DNA of 64,000 nucleotides from Bacteroidota bacterium (GTDB lineage Bacteria; Bacteroidota; Bacteroidia; UKL13-3): NCBI GenBank assembly GCA_027482225.1, contig JAIXWD010000016.1, positions 1 to 64,000 of the forward strand, read 5' to 3'. Shown piece by piece: positions 1 to 9,086 of this stretch (position 1 is its first letter; each line of letters starts with the position of its first letter). The notes under the pieces were generated by a model. It saw only the letters and a program-made list of their open reading frames with translations, ran no database searches and was not told where the DNA came from. The position numbers and the translations under genes were made by a program.

Positions 1-1374
1 AATGCATTTTTTACACTTAGCGATACACTAATTTGTTTGGGTTCAAAAAATATAACCATAACTCCGCAAGCATCTGGTGGTGTTTACAGTGGAATAACAA
101 TTGTAGGCAATACTTTTACACCAACAACATCTGGAACTTACGTACTAACACATAAAATAACTAATGGCAATTGTGTTGATTCTTTTTCAAGAACCATTTA
201 TGTATTGCCTAAGCCAAATGCTGCTTTTACTGTTAGTGATACTTTATTATGTGAAGGCAATTTGGCTACATTAACACCTGCAGTAGCTGGAGGTTTTTTC
301 AGTGGTTCGTATGTAAATGGAAATGTTTTTACATCAGTTACCTCAGGTATTTTTCCTTTAAAATATACCATCATACAAAACGGTTGCAGTGATAGTGCAC
401 AACGATTAATTTATGTTGAAGCGAAACCCGATGCTTCATTTAGTGCAAGCGATACAATTTTGTGTAAGGGAGCTTTAGATATTATATTAACTCCAAACTA
501 TGCTGGGGGTATTTTTTATGGCATAGGTGTAATTGGAGATAAATTTAATTATCATGTGCCAGGTAAATATGAAGTATCTTATGTAATCAATAACAAATCA
601 TGCAGTGACTCGTCAACTAAATTTATTTTAGTCAATGATAATCCTGATGCTGATTTTAGTTTAAGTGATTCTGTTTTATGCGAGGGTGATTTACCTATCT
701 CAATTGTTCCGAAAACCATCGGTGGAATATTTACAGGTATTGTAATTAAAGATGATAAGTTTAACCCAAGTGTAAGCGGAGTTTATGATGTGAAATATGC
801 TGTGGTGGTTAATGGGTGTAAAGATTCCACAACAAAAAAAATAACTGTTTTCGCCAAACCTAATGCCAAATTTTCTGTTAATCCAAATCCTGTAATTACA
901 TTTGATAGTGCCTTTTTTACATACACTGGTGGGAGTGTGGTTAATAAATATTCTTGGTCTTTTGGTGATGGAAAATCTTCAAGCTTGAGTAATCCTGTGC
1001 ATATATATGATAACGGTAATTCCTATCAAGTTTGGTTGACAGTTACTAATAGTGATGGTTGCCTTGATTCTATTGTGGAAATTGTTCTCGTAGAGGATGA
1101 TGAAGAAGTGTTTATACCAAACGTATTCACGCCAAATGATGATTCGCGCAATGATATTTTTAAATTAATTATAACAACAGCTAAAGATTTTAGTATGACT
1201 ATTTATAATCGTTGGGGTGGATTAGTTTTTGAATCAAATAATTTTAACGTAGGCTGGGATGGAATATCTAATGGAGTTATTTGTCCGGAAGGAGTATATG
1301 TGTATGTTGTAACATTTAAGAATGCAAGGGGACTTGAAAAGAAATTGCATGGAACATTAACCCTAATTCGTTAA
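1..1374 (+). CDS. T9SS-sorted repeat surface protein, gliding-motility-associated C-terminal domain (5' truncated)
   Basis: The reading frame is open from base 1, so the gene starts before the window; the TTG at 37 is internal to a repeat and is not a start. The visible 457 residues hold four tandem repeats of about 72 aa, each beginning (N/D)AxFxxSD and containing a conserved Cys (as in LCEG) and a second Cys followed by DS. A PKD-like domain follows at about 290-370, with the YSWSFGDG motif. The last 85 residues, from VFIPNVFTPN through YNRWGGLVFE to the end, are a CHU_C domain (gliding motility-associated C-terminal domain), a type B sorting signal for the type IX secretion system. The product is therefore probably exported and attached to or released from the cell surface. 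The repeats could be adhesive; ligand unknown. Class is sure, exact role is not. Confidence 0.9.
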   Translation, partial: NAFFTLSDTLICLGSKNITITPQASGGVYSGITIVGNTFTPTTSGTYVLTHKITNGNCVDSFSRTIYVLPKPNAAFTVSDTLLCEGNLATLTPAVAGGFFSGSYVNGNVFTSVTSGIFPLKYTIIQNGCSDSAQRLIYVEAKPDASFSASDTILCKGALDIILTPNYAGGIFYGIGVIGDKFNYHVPGKYEVSYVINNKSCSDSSTKFILVNDNPDADFSLSDSVLCEGDLPISIVPKTIGGIFTGIVIKDDKFNPSVSGVYDVKYAVVVNGCKDSTTKKITVFAKPNAKFSVNPNPVITFDSAFFTYTGGSVVNKYSWSFGDGKSSSLSNPVHIYDNGNSYQVWLTVTNSDGCLDSIVEIVLVEDDEEVFIPNVFTPNDDSRNDIFKLIITTAKDFSMTIYNRWGGLVFESNNFNVGWDGISNGVICPEGVYVYVVTFKNARGLEKKLHGTLTLIR

Positions 1375-1561
1375 TTGTTTATTTAATATTAAGCCATTTT
1401 CTTTCGTAAATTTTAAAACTGAATCTAAGTAAAAAAGATAATAATAGGACAATTTTTTCATCTTGCAGTTTGAAATACATGCGATTAAGTATGAATTATT
1501 TTAAAAATAAGTTGCTTAATTATTAAACACATGAAACTGACAAAAAACTATCGAATTGTTT

Positions 1562-2515
1562 TTAAAACACCTTGCTTGCAATGGCCTTAGTGGCCTCGCT
1601 TAAACCCATTGTGTAATAGTGCAACACTGGTACACCAGCAGCTTTCAATTCTTTCGATTGTTGAATGGCCCACTCAATGCCCACTTGTTTTACGGCTTTA
1701 TCATCTTTGCAATCTTCAACAGCACTAACCAAATCTTCTGGCAAATCAATATGAAAAATTTTAGGCAAGGCCACCAACTGTTTTTTACTGGCCATAGGTT
1801 TTAAACCAGGAATTATAGGCACGTTAATGCCCATTTCACGGCATTTTTCTACAAAAGAGAAAAACTTTTTATTATCAAAAAACATTTGGGTAACAATGTA
1901 ATCAGCACCTGCATCTACTTTTTGTTTCAACCATTTTAAATCGCTGTTCATGTTCGGTGCCTCAAAATGTTTTTCAGGATAACCGCTTACTCCAATACAA
2001 AAATTGGTAGGGGTAGCATTTTCTAATTCTTCATCCATGTACCTGCCGTGGTTCATATTTACCACTTGGTTTACCAACTCCAAACTGTCTTTATTGCCAT
2101 CAGGTTCAGGAACAAAGTTTGCTTCGTTTTTTACGCTATCGCCACGCAATGCCAATACATTTTGTATGCCCAAAAAGTTTAAGTCAATTAAGGCGTTTTC
2201 TGTTTCTTCTTTACTAAAACCACCACAAATTAAATGAGGTACGGCTTGTACTTTATAACGGTTCATTAAAGCTGCACAAATGGCTACTGTTCCTGGGCGC
2301 TTACGGGTATATACTTTATCAAAACCACCATCTTTCCGTTTACGTAAAATAAACTCCTCACGGTGGTAAGTTACATCAATAAAAGCAGGTTTAAATTCCA
2401 TTAAAGGATCTATACCATTATACAAATTATTAATGTCTTTACCTTTTAAAGGAGGTAAAATTTCTATAGAAAATAATGTCTCCTTAGCGTCTTTAATGAT
2501 ATCGGTTAGTTTCAT
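1562..2515 (-). CDS. metF: Methylenetetrahydrofolate reductase
   Basis: 317 aa. MetF reduces 5,10-methylenetetrahydrofolate to 5-methyltetrahydrofolate, the methyl donor for methionine synthesis, using FAD. The sequence has the family TIM-barrel features: FSIEILPPLKG near the N-terminus (the active-site Glu region), HLICGGFSKEE, NVLALRGD near residue 120, a long FCIGVSGYPEKH motif, and DAGADYIVTQMFFD near 200. Length is slightly above the 296 aa of the E. coli enzyme. Start is the ATG at 2515. The gene stands alone, with convergent neighbour at 1374 and a divergent intergenic region towards secA. A -7-like box lies at 2536-2543. I saw no recognisable SAM riboswitch in its short leader. Confidence 0.93.
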   Translation of the reverse strand: MKLTDIIKDAKETLFSIEILPPLKGKDINNLYNGIDPLMEFKPAFIDVTYHREEFILRKRKDGGFDKVYTRKRPGTVAICAALMNRYKVQAVPHLICGGFSKEETENALIDLNFLGIQNVLALRGDSVKNEANFVPEPDGNKDSLELVNQVVNMNHGRYMDEELENATPTNFCIGVSGYPEKHFEAPNMNSDLKWLKQKVDAGADYIVTQMFFDNKKFFSFVEKCREMGINVPIIPGLKPMASKKQLVALPKIFHIDLPEDLVSAVEDCKDDKAVKQVGIEWAIQQSKELKAAGVPVLHYYTMGLSEATKAIASKVF

Positions 2516-2996
2516 GTGTTGTTTAACTCTAGCAGCAAATGTATAAGATTGAACCTAATAACATAAACAAAACCCCGTTATTTTTGATTTTAAATTCAGT
2601 AATTTTTTTATTTAGAAGGTAATCTTTAGCATCTTCTTTATACCATATCAAGGTTTGCACAAAACGGCTCAATCGCACATGCTGTGGTTGTTAAAGTGCC
2701 ATAAAGCGATCCTGTTTGGTTAACTTATGGTTATTCAAGGGTTAGGTGGTTGTTCTGTCAGTAGGTTGTGTAAGTAACAAATAAATTTCAGACTGTAATT
2801 ACAATTTTCGTAATTTATTGATAATTAGAATTTAAAATAGAAAAATGGTATTTGAACCAATGCTTGTAAACACCTTGTTAACTGCCAATCTGCCCATTGT
2901 AAAGGACTTGGCGTTATTTATGTAAAAAACCAACTAATGCACGGTAAATTTTATTATTTTTACCGCCCTTATTTTAATACAGAAAAATACCAAAAG
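2516..2996. other. Divergent intergenic region metF/secA
   Basis: About 480 bp without a supported gene. The half next to metF holds its likely promoter. The rest is AT-rich with a few G/T-rich patches (2680-2780). I find no ORF with protein-like composition and no strong hairpin. The frame that runs into secA from 2937 is treated as leader, not protein. Confidence 0.5.
2536..2571 (-). promoter_or_regulatory. Candidate promoter of metF
   Basis: On the minus strand TACATTTG (2536-2543) matches the Bacteroidota -7 box TAnnTTTG exactly. A TTTG lies at 2568-2571, but the 24-nt gap is longer than the usual 19-21, so the -33 assignment is weak. Transcription would begin some 15 nt before the metF ATG. 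Confidence 0.4.
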
Positions 2997-5900
2997 ATGA
3001 TAGGATCTATATTCAATACCATTGCTAAAGTATTTGGAAGCAAGTCGGAAAGAGACTTAAAAACCATTTACCCAATTGTTACAGAAATAAATCAGGCATA
3101 CGAAAAGTTACGCAATATCAGCAATGATGAATTGCGGGGTAAAACCATTGATTTTAAAATTGCTATTACCGATCATTTGAAGGATATAGATACCGAAATC
3201 GTAGAATTAACTCATGCTGCAGAGGGAGAAAAGGATTTATATACCAAAGAGGATTTGTTTAGAAATGTTGACAAGCTAAAAAAACAACGTGATGAGCAAT
3301 TAGAAGTTGTGCTAAACCAAATTTTACCAGAGGCATTTGCAGTAGTTAAAGAAACAGCTCGCAGGTTATCCGAAGATAAAGAGTTAACCGTAACGGCAAC
3401 TGATTTTGATAAAACATTGGCCACACACAAGCGTTCAAAAAAACCGGTGCGTATTGAAGGTGATAAAGCCATTTGGAGTAATTCATGGGAAGCAGCGGGT
3501 AGCACAGTAACTTGGAACATGGTTCATTACGATGTGCAGTTAATTGGTGGTATTGTTTTGCACCAAGGTAAAATATCTGAGATGGCTACAGGTGAGGGTA
3601 AAACTTTGGTTTCTACATTACCTGCCTACTTAAATGCTTTATCTGGACAAGGGGTACATATAGTTACTGTTAATGATTATTTGGCAAGAAGAGATTGTGA
3701 ATGGAATGGTCCTTTGTTTGAATTTCATGGTTTACGTGTTGATTGTATCGATTACCATCAACCTAATTCTCCTGAAAGACGCAATGCATACACTGCCGAT
3801 TTAATATACGGTACCAACAACGAATTTGGCTTTGATTATTTGCGCGATAACATGGCTCGTGATTTAACCGAGTTGGTTCAACGCAAACATCATTTTGCCA
3901 TGGTTGATGAGGTGGATAGTGTGTTAATTGATGATGCACGTACTCCGCTCATTATTAGTGGCCCTGTGCCTAAAGGTGACGACCAACAATTTCATGCCTT
4001 AAAGCCGCGAATTGAAAAGATAGTAAATGCACAAAAAGCATTTGTGAATACAGCTTTAAATGAAGCCAAAAAATTAATTGCAGCAGGAAACGATAAAGAA
4101 GGAGGATTCCGTTTATTGCAAGCATACCGTGGTTTGCCTAAGAACGGTGCATTAATAAAGTTTTTGGGTGAGCAAGGGATCAAGCAAATTTTATTAAAAA
4201 CAGAATCATATTATTTACAGGATCAACAAAAAGAAATGCATAAAGTTGATGCTGACTTATACTTTACTATTGAAGAAAAACATAATTCTATTGAACTAAC
4301 AGAAAAGGGTGTTGATTTGATTACTGCTTCTGGTGAAGATTCTAATTTCTTCATCATTCCTGATGTGGGGGCTGAGATTGCAGAGATTGAAAAATCAACT
4401 CAAAATGATGAAGGTAAACTGAAAAATAAAGAGCAGTTGATGCTTGATTTCTCTATTAAGTCGGAACGTATACATACCGTTAACCAGTTGTTAAAAGCAT
4501 ACTGTATGTTTGATAGAGATGTTGAATATATTTTGGCAGATGGTAAAGTAAAGATTGTTGATGAGCAAACTGGTCGTGTGCTTGATGGCCGCAGATACAG
4601 CGATGGATTACATCAGGCGATTGAAGCCAAAGAAAATGTAAAAGTTGAAGCTGCAACTCAAACATACGCTACCATTACATTACAAAACTATTTCCGTATG
4701 TACCACAAATTAGCAGGTATGACGGGTACTGCTGAAACTGAAGCAGGTGAGTTTTGGGAAATTTATAAATTGGATGTTGTGGTTATTCCTACCAACCGCG
4801 ATATATCTCGTAAAGATGAGAATGATGTAATTTACAAAACAAGACGAGAGAAATACAATGCCGTTATTGATGAGGTTCAAAAACTTACCGAAGCTGGTCG
4901 TCCGGTATTGGTGGGTACAACTTCTGTAGAGGTGAGTGAAACCTTAAGCAAAATGTTGCAATTGCGTAAAATCAAACACAATGTATTAAATGCAAAACAA
5001 CACCAGCGTGAGGCAGATATTATTGCAGAAGCAGGCCAGTCAGGTACTGTTACCATAGCTACAAATATGGCTGGACGTGGTACGGATATAAAGTTAGGTG
5101 AAGGCGTTAAACAAGCAGGAGGTTTGGCTATTATTGGTACCGAACGACATGAGTCAAGACGTGTAGACCGCCAGTTACGGGGACGTGCGGGTCGTCAAGG
5201 CGATCCAGGTTCGTCTCGTTTTTATGTTTCTTTGGAAGATGATTTGATGCGTTTATTTGGAAGCGAGCGAATTGCATCAGTTATGGATAGGTTAGGAATG
5301 AAAGAGGGTGAAAATATTGAACACTCTTTAATTACTAAAAATATAGAACGAGCACAACGAAAAGTTGAGCAAAATAATTTTGGTATTCGTAAACGTTTGT
5401 TGGAATATGATGACGTAATGAATAGCCAACGTGAAGTAATTTATACCAAACGTAGAAATGCCTTAAATGGTGATAAATTAGATTTAGACTTTAGCAACAT
5501 GTTGCATGATGTTTGTTATGAGTTGGTAGAACAATATCGCGACCTAAAGAACTTGGGAGAGTTTAAATTAGAATGCATACGTTTATTTGCCTACGAACCG
5601 CAAATGGATGAAACTACATTTATGGGTGGTAAAGTAGAAAATGTAGTAGATGTGTTGTATGATGATTTAATAAACCATTATAATCAAAAATGCCAACACA
5701 TTGCTAATGATGCCTTGCCAATTATTAAAAATGTATTCGAAAATCAAGCGAGACAATTTGATACAATAGGTGTACCGTTTACAGATGGTATTCGTGGTAT
5801 TCAAATTGGTGTAAATCTTAAAAAAGCATACGAATCAAATGGAGCTGAAGTAATTAAATCATTTGAGAAATTCGCTAATTTACATATTATTGATGATGAG

Positions 5901-6332
5901 TGGAAAGAGCATTTGCGTGAGATGGATGAGTTAAAACAATCGGCACAAAATGCGGTGTTAGAACAAAAAGATCCTCTATTGATTTATAAATTGGAATCGT
6001 TTAACTTATTTAAAGATATGTTAAGCCGTGTAAATCATGAAATACTAAGTATGTTGTTTAGATCTTTTGTTCCAATTCAAGACACACAAGAACAATCAGC
6101 TCCAAAATTACGTCCTATGCAAGAAGTGCGTCAAGCAGCTCAACCTAAATTACAAACCAGTCGTCCTGATGAAATAGCCGAAGCATTAAAAGCAAATGCA
6201 ATGGCTCGTGAGGGGGCAGGAGACAGGCCTAAACAACAGCAAATTATTAATGATAACAGAATTGGACGTAATGATCCATGCCCTTGCGGTAGTGGTAAAA
6301 AGTACAAAGCCTGTCACGCTAAAGAAGAATAA
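2997..6332 (+). CDS. secA: Protein translocase ATPase SecA
   Basis: SecA is the motor ATPase that drives preproteins through SecYEG. I chose the ATG at 2997 ([14 protein letters not shown]), giving 1111 aa, because the 20 extra residues from an upstream ATG at 2937 are unlike any SecA N-terminus. The Walker A motif (TGEGKT) is near residue 200, Walker B/DEAD-type [16 protein letters not shown] near 303, then a segment longer than in the 901-aa E. coli protein, as is usual in Bacteroidota. The helicase motif GRGTDIKLG and the [12 protein letters not shown] motif follow. The C-terminus carries the zinc-binding tail [15 protein letters not shown] (about 1092-1106), which binds SecB or ribosomes in other bacteria. 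Monocistronic by spacing. No frameshift. Confidence 0.97.
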   Translation: MIGSIFNTIAKVFGSKSERDLKTIYPIVTEINQAYEKLRNISNDELRGKTIDFKIAITDHLKDIDTEIVELTHAAEGEKDLYTKEDLFRNVDKLKKQRDEQLEVVLNQILPEAFAVVKETARRLSEDKELTVTATDFDKTLATHKRSKKPVRIEGDKAIWSNSWEAAGSTVTWNMVHYDVQLIGGIVLHQGKISEMATGEGKTLVSTLPAYLNALSGQGVHIVTVNDYLARRDCEWNGPLFEFHGLRVDCIDYHQPNSPERRNAYTADLIYGTNNEFGFDYLRDNMARDLTELVQRKHHFAMVDEVDSVLIDDARTPLIISGPVPKGDDQQFHALKPRIEKIVNAQKAFVNTALNEAKKLIAAGNDKEGGFRLLQAYRGLPKNGALIKFLGEQGIKQILLKTESYYLQDQQKEMHKVDADLYFTIEEKHNSIELTEKGVDLITASGEDSNFFIIPDVGAEIAEIEKSTQNDEGKLKNKEQLMLDFSIKSERIHTVNQLLKAYCMFDRDVEYILADGKVKIVDEQTGRVLDGRRYSDGLHQAIEAKENVKVEAATQTYATITLQNYFRMYHKLAGMTGTAETEAGEFWEIYKLDVVVIPTNRDISRKDENDVIYKTRREKYNAVIDEVQKLTEAGRPVLVGTTSVEVSETLSKMLQLRKIKHNVLNAKQHQREADIIAEAGQSGTVTIATNMAGRGTDIKLGEGVKQAGGLAIIGTERHESRRVDRQLRGRAGRQGDPGSSRFYVSLEDDLMRLFGSERIASVMDRLGMKEGENIEHSLITKNIERAQRKVEQNNFGIRKRLLEYDDVMNSQREVIYTKRRNALNGDKLDLDFSNMLHDVCYELVEQYRDLKNLGEFKLECIRLFAYEPQMDETTFMGGKVENVVDVLYDDLINHYNQKCQHIANDALPIIKNVFENQARQFDTIGVPFTDGIRGIQIGVNLKKAYESNGAEVIKSFEKFANLHIIDDEWKEHLREMDELKQSAQNAVLEQKDPLLIYKLESFNLFKDMLSRVNHEILSMLFRSFVPIQDTQEQSAPKLRPMQEVRQAAQPKLQTSRPDEIAEALKANAMAREGAGDRPKQQQIINDNRIGRNDPCPCGSGKKYKACHAKEE

Positions 6333-6455
6333 AAGGAATTTTTAAATCAGAGGCTTATGAATTAATAGAATTTACAAGTTTTTTTGATTTTTATTACAAC
6401 GGGGGTAAAGGGATTTAGTAGTTGTCCGAAATTGAAAACTACTGCTATAAATTAA

Positions 6456-7118
6456 ATGGAAGACTTAAATATTTACATCGAGCATACCAATTTAAAACCT
6501 GATGCCACGCATCAAGATATAATTAGGTTGTGTGAAGAAGCAGTTGAACATAAATTCTATGGGGTATGTGTTTCGCCTTACTATGTTCAATTAGCCAAAA
6601 AAACAATTAAAAAGGCACCAGTAAAAATTATTACTGTTGTTGGTTTTCCTTTTGGCTACAACACAGTTGCAAGCAAGGTAGAGGAAACTAAAAAAGCTAT
6701 TATTGGCGGGGCAGATGAAGTTGATGTAGTAATGAATATTGCCGCTTTTAAAAGTGGCGATGATGCAACAGTATTAAACGATTTACAAGCTGTTATCATG
6801 GCTTGTCATTTGCAGAATAAATTAGCTAAAGTAATAATTGAAACAGCTTTGTTAAGCAATGCAGAAATTGAAAAGGCTTGTCGTTTGTGTGTTGATAGTG
6901 AAGCTGATTTCGTGAAGACTTCAACGGGCTTTGCATCAAGCGGTGCCAAATTAGAAGACATTGAATTAATGCGTAAAATATTGCCTGCGAAAGTTAAAAT
7001 AAAAGCAGCAGGAGGTATAAAAGATCATGAAACTGCTGTAGCTATGGTAAATGCTGGTGCCACCCGACTTGGTACTTCGGCAAGTATAGCCATTGTAGAT
7101 ACTGAACAAATTGTATAA
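6456..7118 (+). CDS. deoC: Deoxyribose-phosphate aldolase
   Basis: 220 aa. DeoC splits 2-deoxyribose 5-phosphate into glyceraldehyde 3-phosphate and acetaldehyde during deoxynucleoside breakdown. The family pattern is clear: IEHTNLKPDAT at the start, TVVGFPFG near 68, GADEVDVVMN near 95, KVIIETALL near 130, the Schiff-base lysine in DFVKTSTGF near 158, and IKAAGGIKD near 183. The last motif also supplies the general acid lysine. The stop is 2 nt before the next ATG (7121), so deoC and the SPOR protein are probably cotranscribed. A short inverted repeat (TAGTAGTT / AACTACTG, about 6416-6444) sits in the leader. Confidence 0.95.
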   Translation: MEDLNIYIEHTNLKPDATHQDIIRLCEEAVEHKFYGVCVSPYYVQLAKKTIKKAPVKIITVVGFPFGYNTVASKVEETKKAIIGGADEVDVVMNIAAFKSGDDATVLNDLQAVIMACHLQNKLAKVIIETALLSNAEIEKACRLCVDSEADFVKTSTGFASSGAKLEDIELMRKILPAKVKIKAAGGIKDHETAVAMVNAGATRLGTSASIAIVDTEQIV

Positions 7119-7120
7119 TT

Positions 7121-7507
7121 ATGAAATGGATTGTGCTATTAGGGTTTATTTTTTGGGGTATCCATCAAACGTATGCTCAACAAAATGTGAAGATAATAGG
7201 CGATGCTTATCTTGATTCGTTGATTGAACGGAACATTGAATTAAACCAAGCTGCAAATGGTATTCAAGGTTACCGAATACAGATATTTTTTGGCAGCGAT
7301 AGAAGAGCAGCCAATGAAGCACGCACTAAGTTTTTACAACTCTATCCAGAAATGGAAGCATACCTAGTATATCAACAACCTAACTTTAAAGTACGTGTTG
7401 GTGATTTCCGCAATCAGGTGGAAGCTCAAGCCATGTTTAGAGGATTGTTAGCTCAATTTGAAACTGTTTTTATAGTGCCTGATAAGATTAACTTACCAAA
7501 ATTGTAA
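7121..7507 (+). CDS. Secreted SPOR-domain protein
   Basis: 128 aa. Residues 1-19 form a signal peptide ending in TYA before QQNVK. Residues about 47-124 look like a SPOR domain: GYRIQIFFGSDRRAANEARTK, then PNFKVRVGDFRNQVEAQ and a short final strand. SPOR domains bind denuded peptidoglycan glycans, often at division sites, so a periplasmic, wall-associated role is likely. The gene follows deoC by 2 nt, a layout that says nothing about shared function. No lipobox is visible. Confidence 0.75.
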   Translation: MKWIVLLGFIFWGIHQTYAQQNVKIIGDAYLDSLIERNIELNQAANGIQGYRIQIFFGSDRRAANEARTKFLQLYPEMEAYLVYQQPNFKVRVGDFRNQVEAQAMFRGLLAQFETVFIVPDKINLPKL

Positions 7508-7569
7508 TAAGAGAAATCCGAGTGTTTAAATTCGAAAATGGTTATTTAAGCTAATACAATATTTACAAC

Positions 7570-8589
7570 ATGAAATTAGTAACTTATAAAAAAGAAAATA
7601 CCTCGGATTTGGGTATTTTAATTAATGATCACATTTACAGTTTACATCAATTAGATGAAACTTTACCAAATAATATGCGTGCATTTTTATTTGCTGGTGC
7701 CGAAGCTATGAATAAGGCAAAGCAACACGATGCCGAATTAAAAAGTGGTAAGTTGAATTCTTTTGCCATATCATTAGCAGATGTAACCTTATTAGCGCCA
7801 GTAAATGAGCCAACTTCTTGCCGCGATGGTTATGCATTTCGTCAGCATGTTGCAGCAGCGCGTAGAAACCGTGGTGTGCCAATGATTCCTGAATTTGATC
7901 AATACCCGATTTTCTATTTCACCAACCACAATGCTGTGCAGGGGCCAGGCGAAATTGATTGCATGCCTGATCATTTTGAGAAGTTAGATTTTGAATTAGA
8001 AGTAGCAATTGTAGTTGGTAAAAAAGGCCGAAATATTAAAGCTGCAGAAGCAGATGAATACATTGCTGGTTATATGATTATGAACGACATGAGCGCACGC
8101 ACCTTGCAAATGGAAGAAATGTTGTTAAACCTTGGTCCAGCAAAAGGGAAAGACTTTAGCACAGTTATTGGCCCTTACTTTGTTACGCCTGATGAGTTGG
8201 AACAATTTATTGTTCCTGCTAAACCCAATCATGTTGGGTGCAACCACAATTTACAAATGAGGTGTTGGGTTAACGGAATATTAGTAAGCGAAGGTAATGT
8301 TGCCGATATGGATTGGACATTTGCAGAAATTTTAGAACGTTGTGCATATGGAGTAGATATTTTACCAGGAGATGTAATAGGAAGCGGAACAGTTGGTACG
8401 GGATGTTTCCTTGAACTGAATGGAACAGGCTTGCTAAATGATAAAAACTTTAAACCACAATGGTTACAAGATGGCGATGTAGTTGAAATGGAAATTACAG
8501 GTTTAGGCCGTTTAACCAATACCATTAAAAAAGTAAAATCGGATTTTAGCATCTTAAAACTAAAAAAAGCTGCACCAGTTGCAGAATAA
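7570..8589 (+). CDS. Fumarylacetoacetate hydrolase family protein (339 aa form)
   Basis: FAH-family enzymes cleave or isomerise diketo acids using a divalent metal. The catalytic core is seen at about residues 130-310: FEKLDFELEVAIVVGKKGRNI (metal-binding acidic residues), YIAGYMIMNDMSAR, KGKDFSTVIGPYFVT, EILERCAYGVDILPGDVIGSGTVGTGC and EMEITGLGRLTNTI. The N-terminal 100 residues form the usual small lead-in domain. The length and the DMSAR/QMEEM motif fit the group often called fumarylacetoacetase-like or 2-hydroxyhepta-2,4-diene-1,7-dioate isomerase-like; the true substrate cannot be told from sequence. A second, shorter FAH-family protein is at 15736. A strong terminator follows at 8611. 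Confidence 0.85.
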   Translation: MKLVTYKKENTSDLGILINDHIYSLHQLDETLPNNMRAFLFAGAEAMNKAKQHDAELKSGKLNSFAISLADVTLLAPVNEPTSCRDGYAFRQHVAAARRNRGVPMIPEFDQYPIFYFTNHNAVQGPGEIDCMPDHFEKLDFELEVAIVVGKKGRNIKAAEADEYIAGYMIMNDMSARTLQMEEMLLNLGPAKGKDFSTVIGPYFVTPDELEQFIVPAKPNHVGCNHNLQMRCWVNGILVSEGNVADMDWTFAEILERCAYGVDILPGDVIGSGTVGTGCFLELNGTGLLNDKNFKPQWLQDGDVVEMEITGLGRLTNTIKKVKSDFSILKLKKAAPVAE

Positions 8590-8610
8590 ATTTAACCTAA
8601 TTATTAATAA

Positions 8611-8639
8611 AGCCAACCTTAAAACAGTTGGCTTTTTTT
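8611..8639 (+). terminator. Rho-independent terminator after the FAH-family gene
   Basis: AGCCAAC (8611-8617) pairs with GTTGGCT (8627-8633); a run of T follows. It lies 22 nt after the stop of the 7570-8589 gene. Confidence 0.85.
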
Positions 8640-8798
8640 GTTCCTTTTAGCTGTGATTATGTCCTTAGTAAATTACGTTTAGTTTATGCTGTATTTTAAT
8701 ACAATTGGAAATGATGAATCAGAATATATCACAAACTTAAAAGCAATCTAACATTAGGATAATGTGTGTATATAATATTTGCATCAAACTAGAACTAT

Positions 8799-8993
8799 AT
8801 GAAGTGCAATATGATTTATGCTATTTTGTTGGTGTTAATTGGGGTAGGTTTTTTACTAATTACAAATACCGATTTACATTCTTTGGCTTTATCTGTATTA
8901 AGTTTTTCGGTTTTAGCAATTCCTTTGCTTACACTTGTAACACAGCGTAAAAATAAAAACACATCAGATAACGATGTGTTTTTGGGGTTATAA
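8799..8993 (+). CDS. Possible small two-helix membrane protein
   Basis: 64 aa from ATG. Two hydrophobic segments (about 5-21 and 27-45) are followed by a basic stretch TQRKNKN, which is the composition of a small inner-membrane protein. No family recognised. An overlapping frame from 8762 has worse composition. The last codons run through a perfect 11-bp hairpin with T-tract (8955-8983), so the true product could end early or the frame could be fortuitous. Isolated between terminators. Confidence 0.4.
   Translation: MKCNMIYAILLVLIGVGFLLITNTDLHSLALSVLSFSVLAIPLLTLVTQRKNKNTSDNDVFLGL
8955..8983. terminator. Perfect hairpin with A/T flanks inside the end of the small ORF
   Basis: AAAAACACATC (8955-8965) and GATGTGTTTTT (8973-8983) are exact inverted repeats around a 7-nt loop. 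Shape and flanks fit a terminator usable in both directions; the aspA transcript arrives from the other side. Confidence 0.7.
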
Positions 8994-9086
8994 AATGCCT
9001 GTATTATAGTAAAGCTTTACAACAAGTTTTGTAATTAACTCAAATTAGCTCTTAATTAGAGTTGATTATGCATCTTTAATCTTACG

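Noticed and set aside
2516-2580. Possible SAM riboswitch before metF
   Set aside because: The leader is only some tens of bases and I could not trace the stems of any SAM riboswitch class.
2937-2996. SecA start at the upstream ATG
   Set aside because: The extra 20 residues are Tyr/Phe-rich and unlike SecA; the ATG at 2997 gives the expected N-terminus.
8762-8950. 62-aa plus-strand ORF
   Set aside because: It overlaps the better membrane ORF at 8799 and has irregular Cys/Tyr-rich composition.
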